This document shows, one piece after another, positions 41,733-50,613 of a DNA stretch of 64,000 bases. This DNA comes from Polaromonas sp. OV174 (GTDB lineage: Bacteria; Pseudomonadota; Gammaproteobacteria; Burkholderiales; Burkholderiaceae_C), in contig NZ_FOKZ01000021.1 of assembly GCF_900112285.1 (NCBI RefSeq), forward strand, positions 1-64,000. The letters are read 5' to 3'. Numbering within the stretch: position 1 is the stretch's first letter; the number at the start of each line of letters is the position of its first letter. Made by a program: the position numbers and the translations under genes. The notes under the pieces were generated by a model that saw nothing but the letters and a program-made list of their open reading frames with translations, ran no database searches and was not told the DNA's origin.

Positions 41733-43595
41733 TTAATCACCCATCACCACGCCCTCGCGCCGTGGATCGGCGCCGCCCAGCCAGACTGGCGTGCCGTGGG
41801 CCTGGCCGCGCGTGATGGCTTGCAGGCCGCTGGTCATGGTCACTTCGCGCACTTCGGCGCCGCGGGCCCGCAGGGCTTCGACGGTGGCCGGGGCGAAGCG
41901 CTTTTCTTCCAGCAGGCTGGGGCCGTTGAGCGAGCCGAAGTTGGGCAGGTCAATCGCCTGCTGCGGCATCATGCCCCAGTTCAGCACGCCGTACAGCGTC
42001 TTGGCCGTGAAGTGGATGATGAGCGCGCCGCCGGGGCTGCCGCCGCTCATGATGAGCTGGCCGCTGGCCTTGTCGAACACCAGCGTGGGTGCCATGGACG
42101 AACGCGGCCGCTTGCCGGCCTGCACGCGGTTGACCACCGGCTTGCCTTCGGCGTCGGTGGGGGCAAAGCTGAAGTCGGTCAGCTCGTTATTGAGCAAAAA
42201 GCCGCCCGCCTTGCCGGTGCCGCCATCGGTCATCAGGCGCGAGCCAAACTGGTCTTCAATCGTCGTGGTCATGGCCACTGCGTTGCCGAAGCCGTCCACG
42301 ATGCTGATGTGCGAGGTGCCGTATTCGGGCTGGTCAGGCATGGGCGCGTAGGAGGTTTTGCCCGCGCCGGGCACGCCGGGCTTGGCAACTTTCATGCTCG
42401 GGCCCGCTGGCTGGATCAGCTTGGCGCGCTCGCTTAGGTAGCCTGGGTCTAGCAAGCTCATCCAGCTGCCGGCGGGCGGCTGCACAAAGTCCGGGTCGCC
42501 CAGGTACTGGCCGCGGTCGGCAAAGGCCAGGCGGGAGGCTTCGGTGTACAGGTGCAGCCAGTCGGCCGAGGGCGTGGGGCCCACGGTGCCGGGCACGCCG
42601 CCCATGCCGCTGACCAGGGGCAGGGTGGCGGCATTGGTGTTGTTCAGGATGCCCAGGATTTGCCCGATGGCAATCGCGCCCGAGCTGGGCGGCGGCATGC
42701 CGCACAGGCGGTAGGTTTGCTGGTTGGCGCTGTAGTCGGAGCAGATCGGCTCGCGCTTCTTGGCCTGGTAGTTGGCCAGGTCGCTCAGGGCCAGCTTGCC
42801 GGGATTGGTCGGGTGGCTTTGCACCTTGCTGACGATGGCCTGGGCCACCGGGCCGGTCAGCAGGGCGTTGGAGCCTTTGCTGGCGATTTGCCGCAGCACC
42901 TCGGCCAGGGCCGGGTTGCGCAGCGTGACACCGACATCGACCGGCGTGCCGTCGGGCTTGTAGAAATAGGCGGCCGCCGTGCGGTCGTTCTTTAGATACT
43001 TCTCGTCCTTGAGCAAGGTGTTGAGCCTTGCGCTGACCTTGAAGCCGTTTTCGGCCAGCTGGATGGCGGGCACAAAGAGCTGGGCCCAGGGCAGCTTGCC
43101 GTATTGCTTGTGTGCCATTTCCAGCATGCGCACGGTGCCTGGCGTGCCGACCGCGCGGCCGCCCACCACGCCGTCGTAAAACGCCAGCGGCTTGCCATCG
43201 GCGCCTATGAAGAGCTTGTCGTCGGCGGCGGCCGGAGCGGTTTCCCGACCGTCGAAGGCCTCGACCTTGCTGCCGCTGGAATGCAGCAAAAAGGCGCCCC
43301 CGCCTATGCCGCTGGACTGCGGCTCCACCAGCGCCAGCACCATCTGCACCGCAATCGCGGCATCAATCGCCGAGCCGCCGGCCTTCAAGACCTGATAGCC
43401 GGCATCAGTGGCCAGCGGGTTGGCGGCAGCGACGGCGAACTTGGTGGTGGCCCAGCCCGGTTTCGCGCTGTAACCCGAGGAGCCTTCGGGCTGCGCCGGC
43501 ACGGTGTAGCTGAATTGGCTGGATGGGCCGGCGCAGGCCGCCAGCAGGGCGGCTGCGGCAACCGGGGCGACGACGAGGGTCAACAGGCGTTTCAT
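41733..43595 (-). CDS. ggt: Gamma-glutamyltransferase
   Basis: 620 residues behind a strong GAGGAG. A lipoprotein-type signal (VAAAALLAACAG) replaces the usual plain signal peptide, suggesting attachment to a membrane facing the periplasm. Family hallmarks are GGSAIDAAIAVQMVLALVEP, SSGIGGGAFLLH, FDGRETAP, the autoprocessing and nucleophile Thr in PEYGTSHISIVDGFGNAVAM, and SGGSPGGALI near the end. The precursor cleaves itself before that Thr. It hydrolyses or transfers gamma-glutamyl groups, mainly from glutathione. It is a single gene convergent with the LysR regulator. Confidence 0.95.
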   Translation of the reverse strand: MKRLLTLVVAPVAAAALLAACAGPSSQFSYTVPAQPEGSSGYSAKPGWATTKFAVAAANPLATDAGYQVLKAGGSAIDAAIAVQMVLALVEPQSSGIGGGAFLLHSSGSKVEAFDGRETAPAAADDKLFIGADGKPLAFYDGVVGGRAVGTPGTVRMLEMAHKQYGKLPWAQLFVPAIQLAENGFKVSARLNTLLKDEKYLKNDRTAAAYFYKPDGTPVDVGVTLRNPALAEVLRQIASKGSNALLTGPVAQAIVSKVQSHPTNPGKLALSDLANYQAKKREPICSDYSANQQTYRLCGMPPPSSGAIAIGQILGILNNTNAATLPLVSGMGGVPGTVGPTPSADWLHLYTEASRLAFADRGQYLGDPDFVQPPAGSWMSLLDPGYLSERAKLIQPAGPSMKVAKPGVPGAGKTSYAPMPDQPEYGTSHISIVDGFGNAVAMTTTIEDQFGSRLMTDGGTGKAGGFLLNNELTDFSFAPTDAEGKPVVNRVQAGKRPRSSMAPTLVFDKASGQLIMSGGSPGGALIIHFTAKTLYGVLNWGMMPQQAIDLPNFGSLNGPSLLEEKRFAPATVEALRARGAEVREVTMTSGLQAITRGQAHGTPVWLGGADPRREGVVMGD

Positions 43596-43680
43596 GCAAT
43601 CTCCTCTGGGTTGATGGTGAGCCGCCATGGTACGCCGGAGCATTCGCCTCAGGAAGAATTTGCCGCTATTTAGTCATTTC

Positions 43681-43717
43681 GGCCTCTAGCCCTTGTTGGA
43701 TGGCCGGTAGCAGCTAT
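43681..43717 (-). repeat. Interspersed 37-base element, copy 2
   Basis: On the minus strand it starts ATAGCTGC, GGGCT follows 25 bases after the first base, and it ends AGAGGCC. It lies in the gap between ggt and the nhaR-like gene. Confidence 0.8.
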
Positions 43718-43747
43718 CAAAAGGTGAGTGAGATGGTGCTCAGGCCC

Positions 43748-44629
43748 CTAGGGCCGTTTCAACAGCTGCTGGACCAGTGGATGCATCACCTTGCGTTCTG
43801 TGCTGATGGCGTAGTAATGCTCCTGCACGCTTTCACAAGCGCCTATCAGCCGGACCTGGCTGCGCTTGAGCAGGTCGTTTTGCGCCGCCAGCGCCGCCGG
43901 AAAGACACCCAGGCCGGTGCCGCCGAAGGTTTCCAACAGCGCGCTGTCTTCAAACTCTCCCACCACCCGCGGGCGCAGGCCTTGCTGTGCCAGCCATTTG
44001 TCCAGGGGATTACGCACGATGGAATGCGTGGTCGGCAGCAAGATGGGCACGTCTTGCAGTGACGCCGGAAAGCCCGCATGCGCCAGCTCCCACCAGTGCT
44101 GCACCCCGTACCAGCCCATTTCCGAGCTGCCTAGCGGGTGGCTGTGCACCTTCAGGCGCGGGTTGAAGGGCGCGGGGTGATCGGTCAGCACCACATCGAG
44201 CTTGTGCACGGCCAGGTCGGCCAGCAGGTCGGCCATCTCGCCCTCGTGGCAGATCAGGCGCAGATCCGGCACCTGCAGCACCGGATGCAGCAGGCGCTGC
44301 ACTTCCAGCTTGGGCAGCCCATCGGCAATGCCCACGGCCAGGCGTACCGACGGCGTCTGCACGGCCGCGTGCACCTGCGCGGGCAGCGCCTCGCCCAGCT
44401 GGAAGATCTGTTCGGCCTGTTGCAGCGCCACCAGCCCGGCTTCGGTGAGCGTCAGGCCGCGGCCGGCAGGCTTGAGCAGCTGACAGCCCAGGTCCCGCTC
44501 CAGTTCGCGCACCTGCGCGCTCACGGTTTGCACCGCCATGTCCAGCCGTGCGGCCGCGTGGGACATGCCGCCTTCCTTGGCCACGACCCAGAAGTAGTAG
44601 AGGTGTCGGTAGTTGAAAGCCAGGCTCAT
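43748..44629 (-). CDS. nhaR: NhaR-type LysR transcriptional activator
   Basis: 293 residues. The N-terminus NYRHLYYFWVVAKEGGMSHA and then ARLDMAVQTVSAQVRELERD is specific to the NhaR group, which activates Na+/H+ antiporter and stress genes in response to sodium. The effector domain has VLTDHPAPFNPRLKVHSHPL. An NhaD-type sodium:proton antiporter is encoded 9 kb away in this window and could be a target, but nothing in the sequence proves it. Confidence 0.9.
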   Translation of the reverse strand: MSLAFNYRHLYYFWVVAKEGGMSHAAARLDMAVQTVSAQVRELERDLGCQLLKPAGRGLTLTEAGLVALQQAEQIFQLGEALPAQVHAAVQTPSVRLAVGIADGLPKLEVQRLLHPVLQVPDLRLICHEGEMADLLADLAVHKLDVVLTDHPAPFNPRLKVHSHPLGSSEMGWYGVQHWWELAHAGFPASLQDVPILLPTTHSIVRNPLDKWLAQQGLRPRVVGEFEDSALLETFGGTGLGVFPAALAAQNDLLKRSQVRLIGACESVQEHYYAISTERKVMHPLVQQLLKRP

Positions 44630-44743
44630 ATTCAGGATTTACAGGAAGATAGTTCATGCATTGTCTGCTTTTTCATGTGGCGTTAAGCCCTTATCGTTAA
44701 CCGCTTGATGTGCAGCTCCCTGCACGCACTAAAGGTAAACCTC

Positions 44744-45019
44744 ATGAAATGCCCCCATTGCAATGACACAGCCCTGGTGATGTCCGATCGCCAAGGCGTT
44801 GAAATAGACTACTGTCCTCAGTGCCGCGGCGTGTGGCTGGACCGTGGCGAGCTCGACAAGCTGATTGAAAGAAGCACGGCAGCCGCGCCAGCGCCTCAGC
44901 CGGTGTATCAGCAGCAGCCAGGGCGCAGGCCCGACTTCGTGGACTCTGACCACCATTACAAGCAGCCTGGCTATGGCCAGCGCAAGCAGAAATCGTGGCT
45001 CAGCGAAATTTTCGACTGA
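44744..45019 (+). CDS. Zf-TFIIB zinc-ribbon protein
   Basis: 91 residues from MKCPHCNDTALVMSDRQGVE at 44744. Two CxxC pairs, Cys3/Cys6 and Cys24/Cys27 (CPHC, CPQC), make a zinc ribbon, followed by GVWLDRGELDKLIER. The rest is a Pro/Gln-rich linker and a basic tail. This is the common bacterial zf-TFIIB domain protein (PF13453), of unknown function. Next to it downstream is a small alanine-rich exported protein. Confidence 0.88.
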   Translation: MKCPHCNDTALVMSDRQGVEIDYCPQCRGVWLDRGELDKLIERSTAAAPAPQPVYQQQPGRRPDFVDSDHHYKQPGYGQRKQKSWLSEIFD

Positions 45020-45093
45020 GCCTAGCGACCCTGTCGCCCTAGTCCCTGTGGCTGCCGGCGACTTCTCTTTTTTACTTTTTTTCAGGAAACCTC

Positions 45094-45498
45094 ATGCGTA
45101 CTTCTTTTGTCTCCGCCACCGCCGTGATCGCTTTGACCGTTGCCTCGCTCGCGGCTCCGTCGCTGGCACAGGCCAAACGCTTTGCCAGCAAGGCCAAACC
45201 CATGGCGCCTGCAAGCATCAACAAGGCACCGGCCGCTGCTCCGGCCGCCCCAGTGGCCGCTAAAGCCGCTGCGCCGGCAGCGGCAGCACCGGCTGCGGCG
45301 CCTGCAGCTGCGGCAGCGCCTGCCGCCGGCTCGGGCATGATGGGCACCATGGGCGCTGTCGCCGTGGGCGCGGTCGTTGGCTCCATGGCGGGCAATGCGC
45401 TGGCCGGCTCCCCTGCCGACAAGGAAGCCAAAGAGAAGGAGGCCAAGGCCAAGGAAGCAGAAGCCGCCGCCAAGGCCGCCCCTGCCGCAGCCAAGTAA
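45094..45498 (+). CDS. Exported Ala/Pro/Lys-rich protein with a glycine zipper
   Basis: 134 residues. A signal peptide (TAVIALTVASLAAPSLAQA) precedes a low-complexity Ala-Pro stretch and a glycine-zipper segment (GSGMMGTMGAVAVGAVVGSM) that could insert into a membrane. A highly charged Lys/Glu/Ala tail follows (KEAKEKEAKAKEAEAAAK). I recognise no catalytic domain. Glycine-zipper proteins are often envelope components. It lies 75 bases after the zinc-ribbon gene and may share its transcript. Confidence 0.75.
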   Translation: MRTSFVSATAVIALTVASLAAPSLAQAKRFASKAKPMAPASINKAPAAAPAAPVAAKAAAPAAAAPAAAPAAAAAPAAGSGMMGTMGAVAVGAVVGSMAGNALAGSPADKEAKEKEAKAKEAEAAAKAAPAAAK

Positions 45499-45546
45499 GC
45501 CTGCTGGCACGATGCCTGTCGGATTCGATGGATTCAAGCCCTGAGT

Positions 45547-45570
45547 CGGCTGCGCGTTAAAGCGCAGCCG
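45547..45570. terminator. Hairpin between convergent genes
   Basis: CGGCTGCGC pairs perfectly with GCGCAGCCG around a six-base loop. There is no T-run, so it is only a possible terminator for the flanking convergent genes. Confidence 0.45.
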
Positions 45571-45616
45571 CTGGGCACGTGCCGGGGCGCCGCCCATTGC
45601 AGGCGGCGCAGGGTTT

Positions 45617-46384
45617 TTAGCGCGGTGCCAGGCGGATCGCGCCGTCCAGGCGAATCACTTCGCCGTTGAGCATGTCGTTTTCAATGATGTGTTTGGCCAG
45701 CTTGGCATAGTCCTGCGGCGTGCCCAGGCGCGACGGGAAGGGCACGCCAGCGGCCAGCGAGTCCTGCACTTCCTGCGGCATGCCAAACAGCATGGGCGTG
45801 CCGAAGATGCCGGGGGCGATGGTCATGTTGCGGATGCCGTTGCGCGCCAGGTCGCGGGCGATCGGCAGGGTCATGCCGACGATGCCGCCCTTGGAGGCGC
45901 TATAGGCGGCCTGGCCGATCTGGCCGTCATAGGCCGCCACCGAGGCGGTGGAGATCAGCACGCCGCGCTCGCCGGTGGCTTCGGGCTCGTTCTTGCACAT
46001 GGCGTCGGAGGCCAGGCGGATCATGTTGAAGCTGCCCACCAGGTTGACGGTGATGGTCTTGCTGAAGGTGGCCAGGCTGTGGGCGCCGTTCTTGCCCACG
46101 GTTTTCTCGGCGGGCGCAATGCCGGCGCAGTTGACCAGGCCCATCAGCTTGCCCATGGCCACGGCCTTGGCCACCACGGCCTGGCCGTCGGCTTCCTGGC
46201 TGACGTCGCACTTCACAAAGGCGGCTTTGTCTGCGCCCAGCTCTTTGGCGATGGCTTCGCCTTTTTCGGCTTGCATGTCGGCAATCACGACCTTGGCGCC
46301 ATTGGCTACCAGCATGCGTGCCGTGCCTTCACCCAGGCCGGATGCGCCGCCGGTGACGATGAATACTTTGCCTGCGATTTCCAT
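45617..46384 (-). CDS. 3-hydroxyacyl-CoA dehydrogenase-like SDR (HSD17B10 group)
   Basis: 255 residues. Rossmann motif [16 protein letters not shown] at about 10-25, [20 protein letters not shown], and the catalytic Tyr/Lys in [20 protein letters not shown]. The long insertion between the NAG and Tyr motifs and the close similarity to HSD17B10-type enzymes point to a 3-hydroxy-2-methylbutyryl-CoA or 3-hydroxyacyl-CoA dehydrogenase of beta-oxidation or isoleucine breakdown. A palindromic ACGTTAACGT element of the kind used by LiuR-type regulators precedes it, in keeping with that role. Confidence 0.88.
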   Translation of the reverse strand: MEIAGKVFIVTGGASGLGEGTARMLVANGAKVVIADMQAEKGEAIAKELGADKAAFVKCDVSQEADGQAVVAKAVAMGKLMGLVNCAGIAPAEKTVGKNGAHSLATFSKTITVNLVGSFNMIRLASDAMCKNEPEATGERGVLISTASVAAYDGQIGQAAYSASKGGIVGMTLPIARDLARNGIRNMTIAPGIFGTPMLFGMPQEVQDSLAAGVPFPSRLGTPQDYAKLAKHIIENDMLNGEVIRLDGAIRLAPR

Positions 46385-46444
46385 GAGCTTGTTCCTTGAA
46401 GTTGAACGGTTGAGATAGGGGCTGGCTGAGCGCCTGTGTGGATG

Positions 46445-46466
46445 TTGACGTTAACGTAAACGTAAA
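46445..46466. promoter_or_regulatory. LiuR-like operator upstream of the SDR
   Basis: The sequence begins TTGACGTTAACGTAAACG; its centre ACGTTAACGT (46448-46457) is a perfect palindrome. From memory this resembles LiuR (MerR family) sites upstream of branched-chain amino-acid degradation genes. It lies about 60 bases upstream of the SDR start. Confidence 0.45.
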
Positions 46467-46490
46467 TGCAAACATCAATTATGACCCATG

Positions 46491-46520
46491 AAAAAAGCCC
46501 GGTCACCGATGGCCGGGCTT
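46491..46520 (-). terminator. Intrinsic terminator of the iron-binding protein gene
   Basis: On the minus strand AAGCCCGG pairs with CCGGGCTT around a ten-base loop and is followed by a run of T. It lies 30 bases after the stop of the gene at 46550. Confidence 0.85.
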
Positions 46521-46549
46521 GTGGCAGCTGCAATTACTGCTTACTTGGC

Positions 46550-47602
46550 TTACTTGTAGCCGACGCGGTCAAGCATCTGCTGGACTTTCAGCTGGTTGTT
46601 GCCAATGGCGCTGACCGGAATGGTGTCTGACTTGAAGCTGCCGCCCGTCATGGCCTGCAGGGCCGGGTTGCGGAATTTCACGCTGGGCACGGCAGGCCAT
46701 TCGTTGTTGCCGTTGGCAAAGTAGTTTTGTGCATCGGCGCCGGCCAGGTATTCCATGAATTTGACGGCGTTGGCGGGGTTTTTGGCGTTTTTGGCGACGG
46801 CGGCGCCGGCGATGTTCACGTGCGTGCCCCAGCTGTCCTGGTTGGGGAAAACCACACCGACACGATCGGCCACCAGTTTGTCCTCGGGGGCGTTGGAACG
46901 CATGATGCGCGCCAGGTAGTAGGAGTTGGTCAGCGCAATGCCGCATTCGCCGCTGGCCACGGCCTTGATCTGGTCGGTGTCGCCGCCCTTGGGCGCCCGC
47001 GCCATGTTGGCCACCAAGCCCTTGAGCCACTGCTCGGTCTTGGCTTCGCCCAGGTGTTCGGTCACACCCGAAAACAGCGACAGGTTGTAGGGGTGAGCGC
47101 CGGAGCGCGTGCACAGCAAGCCCTTGTTCTTCGGATCAGCCAGCTCTTCGTAGCTGTCCACGTCGGCTTTTTTCACCTTCATCTTGTCATAGACCACGAT
47201 GCGGGCGCGGGTGGAAAAACCGAACCAGGTCGTGCCTTCGGCGCTGGCAGAAGCGCGCAGATGGGCGGGAATGGCGGCTTCCAGCTCGGCAGATTTGATG
47301 GGCTTGAACAGGCCGTCGGCATCGCCCTTGCCCAGGCGGGCAGCGTCAACCAGCAAAATCACGTCGGCGGGAGAGGCCGCGCCTTCGGCCTTGAGCCGCG
47401 CCAGAATGCCAGCGTCGTCAGCGTCCACGCGGTTGACTTTGATGCCGGTCGCCTTGGTGAAGTTGCTGTACAGGGCTTCGTCGGTCTGGTAGTGACGTGC
47501 AGAATACAAGTTGACGACCTGATCCTGGGCGCTGGCGTTGCCTACCGCACCCAACAGGGCGGCAGTGGCAAGGGCGGTCACTACTGGCACTTTTTTGAAC
47601 AT
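46550..47602 (-). CDS. Fe(3+) ABC transporter substrate-binding protein (FbpA/FutA-like)
   Basis: 350 residues with a signal peptide (MFKKVPVVTALATAALLGAV, cleaved near ASAQ). The mature part begins VVNLYSARHYQTDEALYSNF and includes VDAARLGKGDADGLFKPI, SGAHPYNLSLFSG, and the tyrosine pair in ALTNSYYLARI that binds ferric iron in this family. The permease and ATPase are not adjacent, so the protein is an orphan receptor here. It has its own terminator and lies divergent from the patatin gene, with only a short gap between them. Confidence 0.92.
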   Translation of the reverse strand: MFKKVPVVTALATAALLGAVGNASAQDQVVNLYSARHYQTDEALYSNFTKATGIKVNRVDADDAGILARLKAEGAASPADVILLVDAARLGKGDADGLFKPIKSAELEAAIPAHLRASASAEGTTWFGFSTRARIVVYDKMKVKKADVDSYEELADPKNKGLLCTRSGAHPYNLSLFSGVTEHLGEAKTEQWLKGLVANMARAPKGGDTDQIKAVASGECGIALTNSYYLARIMRSNAPEDKLVADRVGVVFPNQDSWGTHVNIAGAAVAKNAKNPANAVKFMEYLAGADAQNYFANGNNEWPAVPSVKFRNPALQAMTGGSFKSDTIPVSAIGNNQLKVQQMLDRVGYK

Positions 47603-47629
47603 GAAAAAATCCTGATGAATGGTAAGTTA

Positions 47630-48610
47630 ATGAGTTTAATGCAAACGCGAATTAGTCGTAATAACCTTGCGGCACTAAAAACCCGTGCTAGCCAGGGCCG
47701 TCGTCGCCTTCTCGGGCGTTTGGGTGCTTGGCTCTTGCCCGCCTTGCTGCTGGCCGGCTGCGCCACGCCGCCTGCTGGTCCGGTTGTCGTGCCGCCAGCC
47801 GTGACGGTGAAGAAACCGCTCAAGATCGGTTTGGCGCTGGGCGGCGGTGCGGCGCGCGGTTTTGCCCATGTTGGCGTGATCGAGGTGCTGGAGGAGGCCG
47901 GGCTCAGGCCCCAGGTGGTGGTCGGTACCTCGGCCGGCAGCTTGGTGGCGGCGATTTATGCCAGCGGCAAGAACGGTGCTCAGTTGCGTCAGACGGCGCT
48001 GAATATGGAAGAGGTCGCCATCACCGACTGGATGCTGCCCATCATTGGCCGCGGCATGTTTCGCGGCGAGGCGCTGGGCCGCTACGTGAACCAGCTGGTG
48101 GGTGGGCGTCTGATTGAGAACATGGCTATTCCGCTGGGCATTGTGGCCACCGACCTGAACAGCGGCGATGCCGTGCTGTTCCGGCGCGGCGACACCGGCA
48201 CGGCGGTGCGCGCCTCCAGCGCGGTGCCGGCGGTGTTTGTGCCGGTCAAGATCAGTGGTCGCGAATATGTCGATGGTGGCCTGGTGTCGCCGGTGCCGGT
48301 GCGCTTCGCTCGGCAGATGGGCGCTGAGCTGGTGATTGCCGTCGATATTTCCAACCCGCCGGAAAGCAACCCGGCCGACGGCACCCTGCAAATCCTGCTG
48401 CAGACTTTTGCCATCATGGGCAAAAGCATCAACCAGTACGAGCTCAAAGACGCCGATGTGCTGGTGCGGCCTTCGCAAGCGGGCTTGAAGAGCGCCGACT
48501 TTTCCGCCCGCAAGCAGGCCATAGACGCCGGCCGGGCCGCCATGCTGGCGGCGCTGCCAGCGCTCAAGGCCAAGTTGGAGGCTGGGGTGGCGCTGGCCCA
48601 CAGCCCATGA
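47630..48610 (+). CDS. Patatin-like phospholipase lipoprotein (RssA-like)
   Basis: About 326 residues. Candidate starts are 47615, 47630 and 47639; none has a clear ribosome site and I take the middle one. A lipobox (LLPALLLAGC) indicates a lipoprotein. The patatin domain has the oxyanion motif GLALGGGAARGFAHVGVIEV, the nucleophile elbow VGTSAGSLVA and the catalytic Asp in EYVDGGLVSPVPV. Such proteins hydrolyse phospholipids or act on acylated substrates in the envelope. Confidence 0.9.
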   Translation: MSLMQTRISRNNLAALKTRASQGRRRLLGRLGAWLLPALLLAGCATPPAGPVVVPPAVTVKKPLKIGLALGGGAARGFAHVGVIEVLEEAGLRPQVVVGTSAGSLVAAIYASGKNGAQLRQTALNMEEVAITDWMLPIIGRGMFRGEALGRYVNQLVGGRLIENMAIPLGIVATDLNSGDAVLFRRGDTGTAVRASSAVPAVFVPVKISGREYVDGGLVSPVPVRFARQMGAELVIAVDISNPPESNPADGTLQILLQTFAIMGKSINQYELKDADVLVRPSQAGLKSADFSARKQAIDAGRAAMLAALPALKAKLEAGVALAHSP

Positions 48611-48635
48611 GGGCCGCAGAGAAACTATTGTTTTA

Positions 48636-48672
48636 ATAGCGCCTTGCGCCCTCTGCTATTGGGCTGGAGGCA
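48636..48672 (+). repeat. Interspersed 37-base element, copy 3
   Basis: Begins ATAGCGCC, GGGCT follows 25 bases after the first base, and it ends GGAGGCA. It lies just after the patatin gene and next to the phasin terminator. Confidence 0.75.
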
Positions 48673-48681
48673 TTTTTGATC

Positions 48682-48712
48682 AAAAAAAAGCCCAATCGGA
48701 AGATTGGGCTTT
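48682..48712 (-). terminator. Intrinsic terminator of the phasin gene
   Basis: AAAGCCCAATC pairs perfectly with GATTGGGCTTT around a four-base loop. Read on the minus strand it ends in eight T. Confidence 0.88.
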
Positions 48713-48814
48713 AAACGGATCCGTGAAACTGAATTTCTGGAAGGACCCGAGGAGACAACTGGTTTTCTTTCAGCGCTCAGGGCGCTGAAAGCGTTGGCAG
48801 TGATTCGCTAGTGA

Positions 48815-49357
48815 TTAGCGCTTTTTGGCCAAGTTCTTGGAAGCGTTCACTGCAGAAGCTGCTGCCGTATTGAAGTTGGCTTCGGCGATGTCGCCGGCTT
48901 GCTTGACGGCTTTTTGCACGGATTCGTAAGCGTTGTTGGCAGCTGCCACGGCGCTTTTCATCACGGCAACGGCGGACTCGGAGCCGGCTGGTGCGTTCTG
49001 GGCGGCGGTTTCAACCAGGCCGGTGAATTTCTTTTGGGCTTCGGCCGTCTGGGCTTCAAAGGCCTTGCCGAGTTCGGCGCCGGCGGCTTGAGCGATGTCA
49101 TACAGATGACGGCTGTAGGCGGCGGTTTTTTCGGCCAGGGGCTGGGCCAGACCGGATTGCAGTGCCAGCAGTTCCTGGGCATCTTTCACGCTCAGCACGG
49201 CTTGTGTGTGGCTGGCGCTTTCGGTCAATGCGGCCTTGGTGGCTTGCACGTTCAGTTCGACCAGTTTTTCAACGCCTTCAAAGGCTTTTTGGGTCAGACC
49301 AAACAGGGTGTCGATGTTGGCTTTGTGGGCGGCCATGAGTTGTTCAGCAGTCAGCAT
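48815..49357 (-). CDS. phaP: Phasin (PHA granule-associated protein)
   Basis: 180 residues, all helical. The N-terminus [20 protein letters not shown] and [20 protein letters not shown] is characteristic of Burkholderiales phasins (phasin_2 family), which coat polyhydroxyalkanoate granules. The C-terminus is Ala/Lys-rich ([10 protein letters not shown]). It is a single gene with its own terminator. Two identical 17-base sites flank its promoter, as expected for control by the PHA-responsive repressor PhaR. Confidence 0.95.
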   Translation of the reverse strand: MLTAEQLMAAHKANIDTLFGLTQKAFEGVEKLVELNVQATKAALTESASHTQAVLSVKDAQELLALQSGLAQPLAEKTAAYSRHLYDIAQAAGAELGKAFEAQTAEAQKKFTGLVETAAQNAPAGSESAVAVMKSAVAAANNAYESVQKAVKQAGDIAEANFNTAAASAVNASKNLAKKR

Positions 49358-49407
49358 AGGTAATCTCCAGATAGTGGTTTAACGGTGAATAGTTGCCTTG
49401 AGCCAAA

Positions 49408-49483
49408 TTGCTGCACTGCAACATAATTGAAAGTATAGGGCTTGTTGACGGCATTGCAAGTGTTTTTTGCTGCACTGCAACAT
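49408..49483 (-). promoter_or_regulatory. phaP promoter flanked by two identical putative PhaR sites
   Basis: TTGCTGCACTGCAACAT occurs at 49408-49424 and again at 49467-49483. Between them, read on the minus strand, are a -35-like TTGCAA (49459-49454) and a -10-like TATACT (49437-49432) with a 16-base spacer. One copy lies upstream of the -35 box and one downstream of the -10 box. The PhaR assignment is from known phasin regulation. Confidence 0.65.
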
Positions 49484-49637
49484 TTTTAGGTCTGGCGACC
49501 TAACTGGGCGCTGTTTGCCAGGCCTCTGGTGGGTCCGGCTATCAGTCTAGCCGGGGGGGCTCGCGGCCACAATGGCAATAGGACGGGTGTCTGCCAGGTT
49601 TTTTGTGTCTATTTATTTCCTTTGAGGTCAAGCGCCG

Positions 49638-50585
49638 GTGCAAGCCTTTTACGCCACTCATTTTGTGTTGCCGCTGCCGCCCGGGCACCGCTTTCCCATG
49701 GCCAAGTACCAGCTCTTGCACGATCGCCTGGCCCATGAATTGCCGGCCGTGCGCATGGACCAGGCGCCCATCGCCAACGATGGCGAACTGGCCTTGGCGC
49801 ACACGCCTGCCTATATAGAGGCCATCACGCAGGGCACCTTGGCGGCGCCGGCCCAGCGCGAGATCGGTTTTCCCTGGAGCCCGCAAATGGCCGAACGCGC
49901 ACGCCGTTCGGTCGGCGCCACGGTGGCGGCGGCGCGACTGGCCTTGGGCCTGGCAGCCGGCGGCGTGGCCGGCATTGCAGCCAATCTGGCGGGCGGCACC
50001 CACCATGCTTATGCCGACAAGGGAGCTGGTTTTTGCGTTTTTAACGACGCCGCCGTGGCGGCCAAACTGATGCAGGCCGAATGGGCGCGCCAGCATCGCC
50101 AGGCGCGCCGTCCTTTGCAGGTGGCCGTGATCGATCTTGATGTGCACCAGGGCAATGGCACGGCCAGCATCTTCGCTGGCGACGACAGCGTGTTCACCTT
50201 GTCGCTGCACGGGCAAAAGAACTTTCCCTTTCGCAAGGAGGCCAGTGACCTCGATGTGGAGCTGCCCGATGGCTGCCTGGATGCACCTTATCTTCAGGCA
50301 CTGGAGCTGGCCCTCGATGAGCTGGAGCGGCGCTTTGAACCGGGGTTGATCCTGTTTCTGGCCGGCGCCGATCCGTTTGAAGGCGATCGCCTGGGGCGTC
50401 TGTCATTGAGCTATGACGGGCTGGAGGCGCGCGACCGCCGCGTTTTTGACTGGGCTTGGCAGCGCCGCATCCCGCTGGCCCTAGCCATGGCGGGCGGCTA
50501 TGGCGTCAACATTGATGACACCGTGCAGGTGCAAATGAACACCTATCGCGTTGCGCTGGAATATTGGCGGCGCTGGCATTTATAG
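49638..50585 (+). CDS. HDAC-family (class II-like) deacetylase/amidohydrolase
   Basis: 315 residues from a GTG start. The zinc amidohydrolase signature is intact: GGTHHAYADKGAGFCVFNDA with the catalytic His pair, AVIDLDVHQGNGTASIF with Asp and His zinc ligands, and LFLAGADPFEGDRLG with the final Asp ligand. Bacterial members deacetylate polyamines or other small amides. It is followed 28 bases later by a thioesterase and then a nitroreductase, so the three are probably one transcript, a common core arrangement. Confidence 0.92.
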   Translation: MQAFYATHFVLPLPPGHRFPMAKYQLLHDRLAHELPAVRMDQAPIANDGELALAHTPAYIEAITQGTLAAPAQREIGFPWSPQMAERARRSVGATVAAARLALGLAAGGVAGIAANLAGGTHHAYADKGAGFCVFNDAAVAAKLMQAEWARQHRQARRPLQVAVIDLDVHQGNGTASIFAGDDSVFTLSLHGQKNFPFRKEASDLDVELPDGCLDAPYLQALELALDELERRFEPGLILFLAGADPFEGDRLGRLSLSYDGLEARDRRVFDWAWQRRIPLALAMAGGYGVNIDDTVQVQMNTYRVALEYWRRWHL

Positions 50586-50613
50586 CGTCTCTACGCTGGC
50601 AAAATAAGCCTTC

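Noticed and set aside
46727..47614. Upstream extension of the patatin frame
   Set aside because: It runs antisense through the iron-binding protein gene. The lipoprotein signal places the real start near 47615-47639.
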